Source: an uncultured Chryseobacterium sp. (GTDB lineage: Bacteria > Bacteroidota > Bacteroidia > Flavobacteriales > Weeksellaceae). From it: a stretch of DNA of 36,034 nucleotides. Position 1 is the first letter of the stretch; the number at the start of each line of letters is the position of its first letter. The DNA lies in NCBI GenBank assembly GCA_913778085.1, contig CAJYXJ010000009.1, positions 1 to 36,034 on the forward strand, read 5' to 3'. Both the position numbers and the translations under genes were made by a program. Shown here in pieces: positions 1 to 6,230 of this stretch. A model generated the notes under the pieces. It was not told where the DNA came from. It did not search any database and saw nothing but the letters and a program-made list of their open reading frames with translations.

Positions 1-120
1 TGGCTGGACAGTTTCAGATCACTGCTGAACAGATATGATACAACTGTAATCAGTTGGAAAGCTTTAAATTACATCGCCTTTATTGTGATTGGACTCAAGA
101 AAAGTAAAAAGTTTAAATGA
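1..120 (+). other. Open reading frame fragment at left edge, probably the displaced 5' part of the next gene
   Basis: The first frame is open from the window edge to a TGA at 118-120 and has no Met codon, so it can only be the end of something that starts to the left. Its peptide includes the TPR-like string SWKALNYIAFI and overlaps the next gene by 32 bases in another frame. The peptides in the three frames between about 70 and 121 (NYIAFI, then CDWTQEK, then NEFNKNITRK) read like one continuous TPR helix broken by small indels. I infer that this is the N-terminal side of the regulator that follows and not a separate gene, but homologs are needed to prove it. Confidence 0.4.
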
Positions 121-1201
121 GTTCAATAAAAACATTACCCGGAAAGATGAGGTATCTGCAAATTTTCTTTTGGCAAGCACGTTCCGCAGTCTGAATGATT
201 ATCCGACTACGGTAAAGTATCTGGAAAAAAGCATGGAACTTGCGAAGGACCTTCCCGAGACGGAAGATTCCCTGCGGATGCGTCTAAAGTCTGAAATGGC
301 TTTCAATTATTTCGATCACCAGAGATATGCGGAATCTGATGGGATAATGCAGGATATTGTAAAATTGAATTTCAGAAATTTGGATCCCGTGGATAAAGCC
401 TACATTATTATGCAGACCGCTTATTTGAAATACCTGAAAAAAGATTTTCCGGTTTCTGAGAAGATGTATGAAGAAAGCTTAGGTATACTCAGACAGACAT
501 CGCCCTGCAATCAGCCGGTAGTATTGGTAAAGAAGATGCAGTTGTATGGGGAATTGAACAAGATGGACTCGGTACGTAACATCTACGAAAGGTGTGTGGC
601 CATCGCCGGACGATGTTCTATTCTGAAGTATAAAATTTATGCTACGGAGGAACTGCTGGAGATTTATAAGAAAAGAGAAAATGCGGCGAAAGTCTTTCAG
701 TATGTCAAAATTCTGGACTCTCTCCGGAATAGGGATAACCGGGAAGCAAGACTTTCTAAAATACAGATCGATAATCAGAAAGACTTAAAGAAGGAAGATG
801 TTGAGGAAGAAGAAGGATTTTTCTGGAAGAGCATCGTGCTGGAAGTTTCGGCGGTCTGCCTTCTCATTGCCGGGTTTATTTTTTACCGCAGATCCCGGAA
901 ATATAAGAAAGAGAAATCTGAAATAAGCGCAAATCTTCTGGAAATAAAGGAAAGCCAGTCGCCACTGAGTGAAGAACAAGGTAAAGGCCAGATGGATACC
1001 GAACTACATGAAAATAAACTTACCGACCGGCAGAAAGAGCTTCTGGAACTGATGGCCAAAGGCCTTTCCAATAAAGAAATTGCCGAAAAACTTTTTATCT
1101 CCGAAAACACGGTGAAATATCACATCAAAAATATTTACCTTGCCTTAGGACTAAAAGACCGGAAAGAACTGTTTATGAAGATCGCTTCGAAAAATAAATA
1201 A
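89..1201 (+). CDS. Membrane-anchored TPR protein with C-terminal LuxR-type HTH (transcriptional regulator)
   Basis: The readable frame gives 370 residues. Residues 1-230 are helical and TPR-like (alternating Tyr/Leu/Ala helices such as NYPTTVKYLEKSMELAKD-type repeats). One hydrophobic segment at about 244-264 is followed by a basic stretch (FYRRSRKYKKEK), and residues 311-360 form a LuxR/GerE helix-turn-helix with LTDRQKELLELMAKGLSNKE and ISENTVKYHIKNI. This layout, periplasmic or sensor-side TPRs joined through one membrane helix to a cytosolic DNA-binding domain, is common in Flavobacteriia; the signal is unknown. The only start in frame is a TTG directly after a stop codon, with no good promoter, and the protein lacks the signal peptide expected for this type. 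The true 5' end probably lies left of the window and is frameshifted (see the fragment at 1-120). Domain call is secure; start is not. Confidence 0.8.
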   Translation: MDSRKVKSLNEFNKNITRKDEVSANFLLASTFRSLNDYPTTVKYLEKSMELAKDLPETEDSLRMRLKSEMAFNYFDHQRYAESDGIMQDIVKLNFRNLDPVDKAYIIMQTAYLKYLKKDFPVSEKMYEESLGILRQTSPCNQPVVLVKKMQLYGELNKMDSVRNIYERCVAIAGRCSILKYKIYATEELLEIYKKRENAAKVFQYVKILDSLRNRDNREARLSKIQIDNQKDLKKEDVEEEEGFFWKSIVLEVSAVCLLIAGFIFYRRSRKYKKEKSEISANLLEIKESQSPLSEEQGKGQMDTELHENKLTDRQKELLELMAKGLSNKEIAEKLFISENTVKYHIKNIYLALGLKDRKELFMKIASKNK

Positions 1202-1223
1202 TGATTAAGCGGATCTTCAAACG

Positions 1224-1250
1224 AAAAAACCTCAAAGCAAGCCTTGAAGT
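1224..1250 (-). terminator. Probable intrinsic terminator of the DUF4407 gene
   Basis: On the minus strand a 9-bp imperfect stem (arms 1242-1250 and 1229-1237, loop CTTG) is followed by a T-run (complement of 1224-1229). It lies about 40 bases past the DUF4407 stop and between two convergent genes. Two mismatches weaken the stem. Confidence 0.5.
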
Positions 1251-1287
1251 AATATGGTTTTTAGTTTAAATATCTCTTACAGTCCGA

Positions 1288-2358
1288 TTATTTACCCAGA
1301 TTATCTTTAAAATCATCGATCCGGAAATCCGTCAGGGCATTTCCTTTTTCCACTTTTTCCTTGGCATACAGACGGAAATCGTTTTCAGTTTTCTCCAGAA
1401 GGTAATCATAAGGTCCGATGTGGGAAATCAGTTTGACCAGCACCGGCGAAATTTCGAGACAAATAAATAGTCCCATGATAAACGTTGCCGCCAATCCGAT
1501 AATCGCAGAATTTTTTCCCAGCTCGTCCAGTGCCTGCAGCCTCGCCGCAAATCCATTGAATTTATCTTCAAACGTTTCCGTAGACTTTCTCTCGGTTTCG
1601 AGGTTGGTGTAAACTTTTGAGATTTCCTTATCCAGGTATTCCAGGCGGGGGGCTGCCTGCTTCCGGTAGTTTTCCAGATCCTGCCTTCTCTGTTCTTTCA
1701 GTTCCTGCTTACGTTTGGCATTAGGACCATAGCCTTCCTTGCCGCTGGTTAATCCGGATTGTTTTCCCAGGATTTCTTTTTCCAGCTCTACGGATGCGGA
1801 ATCATACGATTTCTGGTAGTTGGCAATTTTATCGGAGATCTGTTTCTTTTCCGTTTCAAAAGGCCCGCTCTGTTGCAGGATCCTGCCGCTCATCTCACCC
1901 TGAAGCTGTTTTTTATTCCTTTGAATGATGGTATTCAGCTGTTTGTTTACTTCTTTTTCAAAAATTTTAAGCTCTAAAGGTTTGGAAATAATAATCCCCA
2001 GGAACGTTGCCAGGATCAGCCTTGGAATGGCCATCAGAACCTGATTCCACCAGGTGCCCGTTTTTTTGATGGAAGAAACGATGTAGCGGTCCAGGTTGAA
2101 GATCATCAGTCCCCACAATACGCCGAAACCGATTGCCGTCCAGATCTCATCAAATACCGTATACATGGCATAGCCCGCCGAAAGTGTGGCAAAAACTGCC
2201 GTAAACAGGACAATACCGCCAATTCCTGCAAATTTATTCCATTCGCTCGGTGTTTTTCTTAGGATGTGAATGTTTCCTCCGGAGCAGACCATCAGGAACT
2301 TCTGGAACCAATTAATGTGATGATTCGCTTGATTTATAGTTTGTTGGTTGTTTTTCAT
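1288..2358 (-). CDS. DUF4407 domain membrane protein
   Basis: The 356-residue protein matches the DUF4407 layout: an N-terminal region with CSGGN and TPSEWNKFAGIG, membrane helices at about 44-69, 72-94 and 106-125, the family signature LWGLMIFNLDRYIVSS between helices 2 and 3, a long charged coiled coil at about 130-270, a fourth helix at about 283-312, and a short charged tail. The function of DUF4407 is not known. The coiled coil suggests that it oligomerises, or spans a distance from the membrane. I chose the ATG at 2358 over an in-frame ATG at 2376 because a full promoter (TTG, 16 bases, TACCTTTG at 2374-2400) covers the upstream codon. It is a monocistronic gene, convergent with the regulator to its left. 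Confidence 0.85.
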   Translation of the reverse strand: MKNNQQTINQANHHINWFQKFLMVCSGGNIHILRKTPSEWNKFAGIGGIVLFTAVFATLSAGYAMYTVFDEIWTAIGFGVLWGLMIFNLDRYIVSSIKKTGTWWNQVLMAIPRLILATFLGIIISKPLELKIFEKEVNKQLNTIIQRNKKQLQGEMSGRILQQSGPFETEKKQISDKIANYQKSYDSASVELEKEILGKQSGLTSGKEGYGPNAKRKQELKEQRRQDLENYRKQAAPRLEYLDKEISKVYTNLETERKSTETFEDKFNGFAARLQALDELGKNSAIIGLAATFIMGLFICLEISPVLVKLISHIGPYDYLLEKTENDFRLYAKEKVEKGNALTDFRIDDFKDNLGK

Positions 2359-2373
2359 GACAGAAAATTTATA

Positions 2374-2400
2374 CAAAGGTACTACTAAAATCTATACCAA
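2374..2400 (-). promoter_or_regulatory. Bacteroidota-type promoter of the DUF4407 gene
   Basis: The minus strand reads TTG (2398-2400), 16 bases, TACCTTTG (2374-2381), matching the TTG/TAnnTTTG consensus. It leaves a short leader before the ATG at 2358. Confidence 0.7.
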
Positions 2401-2493
2401 TGTAAAAGATAGTATTATGTTTTACCAAGTATGATCCTTCAGATATGTATTTAGTTGTTAATCAGGGGGTTAAATTTATTCCGAAAAAATTCT

Positions 2494-2501
2494 TATCTTT
2501 A
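2494..2501 (+). promoter_or_regulatory. Possible -7 element of the small lipoprotein gene
   Basis: TATCTTTA matches TAnnTTTG in 7 of 8 positions and sits 25 bases upstream of the ATG at 2527. No clear TTG is seen at the -33 position. Confidence 0.4.
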
Positions 2502-2526
2502 AATAACAATCATTAAAAATTTAAAT

Positions 2527-2937
2527 ATGAAAAATGCAATCAGCTTTTCTCTGATGTGTCTTACACTGGCCTTCACTTCATGTAAAAAAGAAGACAAAAT
2601 TGATGATGACCTTAAAGAAGTGGCCGCCAATATCAATAAGACCACCCCTCAGATCCTTGCCGATGGAGTTCGTCTGGACAGCGTTTCAGTGCAGCCCGGT
2701 AAAATTTTCAGGTATAATTATACGTTAACGGACGACGCCAAAGATTCGGTAAGTCCGGATCAGATCGAAACCTTTAAAACTTCTGCAAAAGAAGGGGCAT
2801 TGCGGGTGGTGAAGACCTCTCCGGAAATCAAGGAATTCCGGGATCGGGATGTAACGATGATCTATACCTATTACGATAAGGACGGCAAGAAAACGGCAGA
2901 CTTTAAAATTACTCCGGAAGAATATAAGGCGAAATAA
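2527..2937 (+). CDS. Small secreted lipoprotein, function unknown
   Basis: This 136-residue protein begins with a lipoprotein signal peptide: a Lys near the N-terminus, a hydrophobic core, and the lipobox LAFTSC with the acylated Cys at residue 19, followed by KKEDK. The mature part is charged and hydrophilic, with a segment PGKIFRYNYTL and a C-terminal YTYYDKDGKKTADFKITPEE resembling small flavobacterial lipoproteins of unknown role. The run of Asp/Glu/Lys after the Cys fits surface export of Bacteroidota lipoproteins, but this is inference. It stands alone, with its own probable promoter and a strong hairpin terminator at 2959-2986, and faces ruvC. Confidence 0.8.
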   Translation: MKNAISFSLMCLTLAFTSCKKEDKIDDDLKEVAANINKTTPQILADGVRLDSVSVQPGKIFRYNYTLTDDAKDSVSPDQIETFKTSAKEGALRVVKTSPEIKEFRDRDVTMIYTYYDKDGKKTADFKITPEEYKAK

Positions 2938-2958
2938 ATTTCCGGTAAAGAATAATGC

Positions 2959-2986
2959 ATCCCGCGAATCTTATGTTCTGCGGGAT
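2959..2986 (+). terminator. Intrinsic terminator after the small lipoprotein gene
   Basis: A perfect 7-bp GC-rich stem (ATCCCGC / GCGGGAT), extendable by three more pairs past a bulged T, is followed by ATTTTATTTT. It lies 22 bases past the stop and just before the convergent ruvC end. Confidence 0.75.
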
Positions 2987-2989
2987 ATT

Positions 2990-3544
2990 TTATTTTAAAC
3001 GTCCGGGGTTTTGTTTCAGGAAACTTTCCCATCCGGTATACGATTTCGTATCGGTAATCGTCCCTGAATTGAAATGGTGACATACTGCGACCGCCAAACC
3101 ATCGGAGGCATCAAGATATTTGGTTGGGAACTCTTTCAGCTTAAAAAGATTCTGCAGCATTCCGGCGACCTGTTCTTTGCTGGCATTTCCGTTTCCGGTA
3201 ATGGCCATCTTTATTTTTTTCGGGGAGTATTCTGTGATCGGGATATTCCGGTAAAGGCTGGCGGCCATTGCCACGCCCTGCGCACGTCCAAGTTTCAGCA
3301 TACTCTGCACATTTTTACCATAGAAAGGAGCTTCCAATGCCACCTCATCCGGATGATATTCATCGATCAGCGCCAGGGTCTTATCAAAAATATATTTGAG
3401 CTTGGTTTCATGGTTCGGATATTTATGAAGCAACAATTCATGGATGGAAACCATTTCCATTTTGCCTTTTTTTACGGAAATAATTCCAAAACCCATCACC
3501 GTTGTTCCCGGGTCTATTCCTAAAATAATCTTCTCTGAAATCAT
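2990..3544 (-). CDS. ruvC: Crossover junction endodeoxyribonuclease RuvC
   Basis: RuvC cuts Holliday junctions in the RuvABC complex during recombination and repair. The 184-residue length is normal. The RNase H-like fold signatures are in order: GIDPGT with catalytic Asp11, VALEAPF with Glu71, and the C-terminal DASDGLAVAVCHH carrying Asp145 and Asp148, corresponding to the four acidic residues of E. coli RuvC. The Lys-rich YSPKKIKMAITGNGNASKEQV segment is also typical. A TATCTTTG element (3550-3557) lies so close to the ATG that the transcript would have almost no leader. The gene is alone, not next to ruvA or ruvB, as is usual in this phylum. Confidence 0.97.
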   Translation of the reverse strand: MISEKIILGIDPGTTVMGFGIISVKKGKMEMVSIHELLLHKYPNHETKLKYIFDKTLALIDEYHPDEVALEAPFYGKNVQSMLKLGRAQGVAMAASLYRNIPITEYSPKKIKMAITGNGNASKEQVAGMLQNLFKLKEFPTKYLDASDGLAVAVCHHFNSGTITDTKSYTGWESFLKQNPGRLK

Positions 3545-3549
3545 TGGAG

Positions 3550-3557
3550 CAAAGATA
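3550..3557 (-). promoter_or_regulatory. Probable ruvC -7 element, nearly leaderless
   Basis: The minus strand reads TATCTTTG, a perfect TAnnTTTG, with only five bases between its final G and the ATG. No convincing TTG is present upstream. Confidence 0.5.
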
Positions 3558-3665
3558 AGGCTTTCTGAAGCTCTTTATCAGAATATTTTTCAACTAAGAA
3601 ATTAGTTCTTTGCTTTGACCATTACTAAAAATCAAACAAATTTTAATGCATAAGAAAATTATGTA

Positions 3666-3673
3666 TATATTTG
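3666..3673 (+). promoter_or_regulatory. Probable -7 element of the padR operon
   Basis: TATATTTG is a perfect TAnnTTTG match. It lies downstream of the ATG codons at 3646 and 3661 and 20 bases before the TTG at 3694, so it decides the padR start. Confidence 0.6.
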
Positions 3674-3693
3674 TAAGTATAAAAGATTTCATA

Positions 3694-4017
3694 TTGAAAA
3701 AGAACAGCCTTTACAAAGGAACCCTGCAGAACATTATTTTAAAGCTGCTTGCGAAGGAGGTGAAAATGTACGGCTACCAGATTACCCAGCGTGCAAAAGA
3801 ACTTACCCAAGGAGAGCTGGAAATGACGGAAGGTGCGCTGTATCCTCTTCTTCATAAACTGGAAGCGGAAGGGATGATCACTTCTCAAATTCAGAAGATC
3901 AATGGGAGAGACCGTAAATATTACCTGTTGACCGATAAAGGTAGGAAACAGCAGACCGAACAGGAAGAGGAAATGAGAAGCTATTTGTTCAATCTAAATA
4001 CCATTTTTAATATATGA
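3694..4017 (+). CDS. PadR family transcriptional regulator
   Basis: A 107-residue winged-helix protein. Visible PadR signatures are LLAKEVKMYGYQI (19-30), TEGALYPLLHKLEAEGMI (45-62, recognition helix) and GRDRKYYLLTDKG (71-83, wing), with a short C-terminal dimerisation helix. PadR proteins are usually dimeric repressors of nearby transport or membrane genes. I chose the TTG at 3694 because residues before it (starting at an ATG at 3646) are not PadR-like and would be encoded upstream of the -7 box at 3666-3673, while KKNSLYKGTLQNIILKLL is the usual family N-terminus. Its stop overlaps the next start (ATGA), so it is translationally coupled to three membrane proteins and probably controls them and itself. 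Confidence 0.9.
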   Translation: MKKNSLYKGTLQNIILKLLAKEVKMYGYQITQRAKELTQGELEMTEGALYPLLHKLEAEGMITSQIQKINGRDRKYYLLTDKGRKQQTEQEEEMRSYLFNLNTIFNI

Positions 4018-4631
4018 TTTCATTGGAACAGGAAAACCAGATCACCGCTTATCTGAACTCGAAAAAATTGTCTCCTCAAATACTTAGTGAGGTTAAAGAT
4101 CATTTTATCATGCAGATGGAAAGTCTCATGGAAAATGAAAACCTGGGTTTCCAGGAAGCATTTTTAGCCGCCAGGAACAGCTGGAAAAGAGAACTTGAAA
4201 TGGTACGGGCAGACTTTTTCTCATTCAGAAAAATAGCGAAAATCGAAAAGGCGCTTTTACAGAAAAGATTTAATCAAATTACGTTCAGAGCATTACTCGT
4301 TTCCCTGATATTTGCCGGTATTTACATGTTTTCAGGTGAAACTTATTACTATTTTCAGATTTTCACCTTACTTACATTTGCGTCCATCGTATTATTCGGG
4401 ATTTTTTCAGGAAGAATAAAGTTCACTGACTATCAGCGAGTAAGTTTTCATCCTCTGGTTATAAGAAATATCATTCTCGGTATGCTCATATTTCCGGCAG
4501 GATGTTATTTTTCGGTAGAACTTGAATTCTGGAAACCGGTCTGCAATCAGCTGGTTCTTTTTTATTCGGTGACGATCCAGATTCAACTCCTTTATTTCAG
4601 GATCAAAAAAATTAATATTCTTGTTCAGTAA
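4014..4631 (+). CDS. PadR-operon membrane protein 1 (HAAS-like N-terminus)
   Basis: A 205-residue protein with a cytosolic N-terminal helical region (about 1-75) and four predicted membrane helices (about 92-110, 115-132, 150-168, 178-195). The N-terminal part (QENQITAYLNSKKLSPQIL then EVKDHFIMQMESL and FQEAFLAARNSWKREL) has the pattern of a short helical domain like HAAS/DUF1700, which is typically found next to PadR-like regulators. It aligns with the N-termini of the next two proteins but is more divergent. The start overlaps the padR stop by four bases (ATGA). Function unknown; an envelope sensing or regulatory partner of PadR is an inference from the operon. Confidence 0.75.
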   Translation: MISLEQENQITAYLNSKKLSPQILSEVKDHFIMQMESLMENENLGFQEAFLAARNSWKRELEMVRADFFSFRKIAKIEKALLQKRFNQITFRALLVSLIFAGIYMFSGETYYYFQIFTLLTFASIVLFGIFSGRIKFTDYQRVSFHPLVIRNIILGMLIFPAGCYFSVELEFWKPVCNQLVLFYSVTIQIQLLYFRIKKINILVQ

Positions 4632-4651
4632 ATTTTAAAATACCATTACGT

Positions 4652-5380
4652 ATGCTTTTGCAAAAACAGGAAAAAGCCGTCACCGATTATTTAATTTTTC
4701 ATAAGCTTCCGCTGGACATTCTGCTGGAAGTAAAAGACCATATGCTTTCGCAGATTGCGGATATTCAGAGTGAAGATAATACAAGTTTTGAGGAAGCTTT
4801 CCATCAGACTCAGAAACTCTGGGAAAACGAGTTTAAGCTGACAAGCTATTCATTATTATGCAGGGAACAAATTCCTGTTATCTTAAAAAAGATGGTAAAA
4901 GAAAAATATAATATCATCTTCAAAAAATCTTTGCTTTTCGGCCTGGCCTCTATTACCGTTAATTTATTGCTGATTTACTTCTCCGCAGATCAGGAAATGT
5001 ACAATGACTTCTTCCGGTTTTATAATTCCCTGATGGTAATGATTCCTTTCTTATATTGGATCTTTAACAAGAACATGCGGAAATATATGAGAAGTGACTT
5101 TAAATATCATGAAAAATCTTTTTTCACCATGTATCAGCGGAATTTCGGAATTTTTGCGGTTTGCGGCAATTTTATGTTCCAGATGATTCTGCGCGGTGAT
5201 ACCTACCTTTTCAGATTTTTCAGGACCAATGATCCGGTATCCGTATTCCAGTTTATATTATCCCTGATCCTGCCTTATCTTCTTCACACCCTTATTTTTT
5301 TTATTATGATCAATTTTTATGAACATAAAAATTCTTTAATGAAAATGCAGAATTATTTGGAGAGTCCAGGATGTAATTAA
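4652..5380 (+). CDS. PadR-operon membrane protein 2 (HAAS-like N-terminus)
   Basis: A 242-residue protein, close paralog of its downstream neighbour. Residues 1-70 (ITDYL-type start, HKLPLDILLEVKDHM, NTSFEEAFHQTQKLWENEF) form the HAAS-like helical domain; four membrane helices follow at about 91-110, 125-141, 168-186 and 206-228. Conserved features in the membrane part include DFKYHEKSFFTMYQRN between helices 2 and 3 and FYEHK at the C-terminus, both repeated in the next gene. It lies 20 bases after the preceding gene with no promoter between them. Unknown function. Confidence 0.75.
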   Translation: MLLQKQEKAVTDYLIFHKLPLDILLEVKDHMLSQIADIQSEDNTSFEEAFHQTQKLWENEFKLTSYSLLCREQIPVILKKMVKEKYNIIFKKSLLFGLASITVNLLLIYFSADQEMYNDFFRFYNSLMVMIPFLYWIFNKNMRKYMRSDFKYHEKSFFTMYQRNFGIFAVCGNFMFQMILRGDTYLFRFFRTNDPVSVFQFILSLILPYLLHTLIFFIMINFYEHKNSLMKMQNYLESPGCN

Positions 5381-5390
5381 ATCAAAAGAC

Positions 5391-6113
5391 ATGTTATTAA
5401 AAGAACAGGAACAAGCCATCACCGATTACTTAATTCTTCACAAGCTTCCGCTGGATATTCTGCTGGAAGTAAAAGACCACATGATTTCGCAGGTAGCGGA
5501 TATTCAGATTGAAGACAATACAAGTTTTGAGGAAGCTTTCCATAAAACACAGAAACTATGGGAAAGCGAATTCCGGATGACGAAATATGCTGCGTTCTAT
5601 GCAGAGGAAATTCCGGTCATTGTTAAAAATATCGTCAGGGCCAGGAATAATAACCTTCTGAAAAAATCAGTTCTTCTGGGACTGGCTTCGTTAGCTATGG
5701 TTTTTGTTTTTATTTACCTGGCAAGCGATGGGGATCAGTATACAGATCTTTTCAGGATCCATAACGGATTATTTATTGTGGTTCCCCTTGTTATCTGGGC
5801 CTTTCATTACAAAATGCTGAAGTATATCCGGTATGATCATAAATACAAAGGAAAACTGTTCTATACGATGTATCAGCAAAACGCCGCTCTTACCCTTTCG
5901 ATGATCGGGACGATGGCACAGATCATTGTAAAAGACGGAAAATATCCGTACCTGTTTTTCAGGGAGAGGGAATACGCGGAATTTGGATATATGTTGGTTA
6001 CATTGCTTTTACCTTACCTTGTGCAGGTAATGATTATTTTTGTAATGTTGAGTTTTTTTGAGCATAAGAAGGCGGTGGCCCGGGTACAGGATTTCCTGAA
6101 TACTCAAGCATAA
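5391..6113 (+). CDS. PadR-operon membrane protein 3, tandem duplicate of protein 2
   Basis: A 240-residue protein with the same layout as the preceding one. The first 60 residues are nearly identical (HKLPLDILLEVKDHMISQVA, NTSFEEAFHKTQKLW), and similarity is obvious even in the DNA, whereas the membrane helices (about 89-108, 122-139, 165-182, 200-225) keep the pattern but not the residues. DHKYKGKLFYTMYQQN and FFEHKKA match the sister protein. The 10-base spacing to the upstream gene and the hairpin after the stop make it the last gene of the operon. The sharp difference in conservation suggests that the cytosolic domain meets a shared partner while the membrane part has diverged. Confidence 0.75.
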   Translation: MLLKEQEQAITDYLILHKLPLDILLEVKDHMISQVADIQIEDNTSFEEAFHKTQKLWESEFRMTKYAAFYAEEIPVIVKNIVRARNNNLLKKSVLLGLASLAMVFVFIYLASDGDQYTDLFRIHNGLFIVVPLVIWAFHYKMLKYIRYDHKYKGKLFYTMYQQNAALTLSMIGTMAQIIVKDGKYPYLFFREREYAEFGYMLVTLLLPYLVQVMIIFVMLSFFEHKKAVARVQDFLNTQA

Positions 6114-6181
6114 TATCATATTTCTGACTGAATTAAAAAAATTATTTTAAATGGCCTTAATTTTTATGACAATATTTCAAA

Positions 6182-6212
6182 AGAAGCCTCTCAATAAAAT
6201 CGAGAGGCTTCT
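6182..6212. terminator. Bidirectional terminator between the PadR operon and the carbohydrate-binding protein gene
   Basis: A perfect 11-bp stem (AGAAGCCTCTC / GAGAGGCTTCT) with a 9-base loop sits between two convergent genes. The T-rich side (TTCTTTTGAAA) is on the minus strand, so it serves best as the end of the leftward gene pair. Confidence 0.75.
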
Positions 6213-6230
6213 GTAATGATTTAAATAGGA

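Noticed and set aside
3074-3523. Long plus-strand open frame opposite ruvC
   Set aside because: It is antisense to a secure gene, with no promoter, signal or domain.
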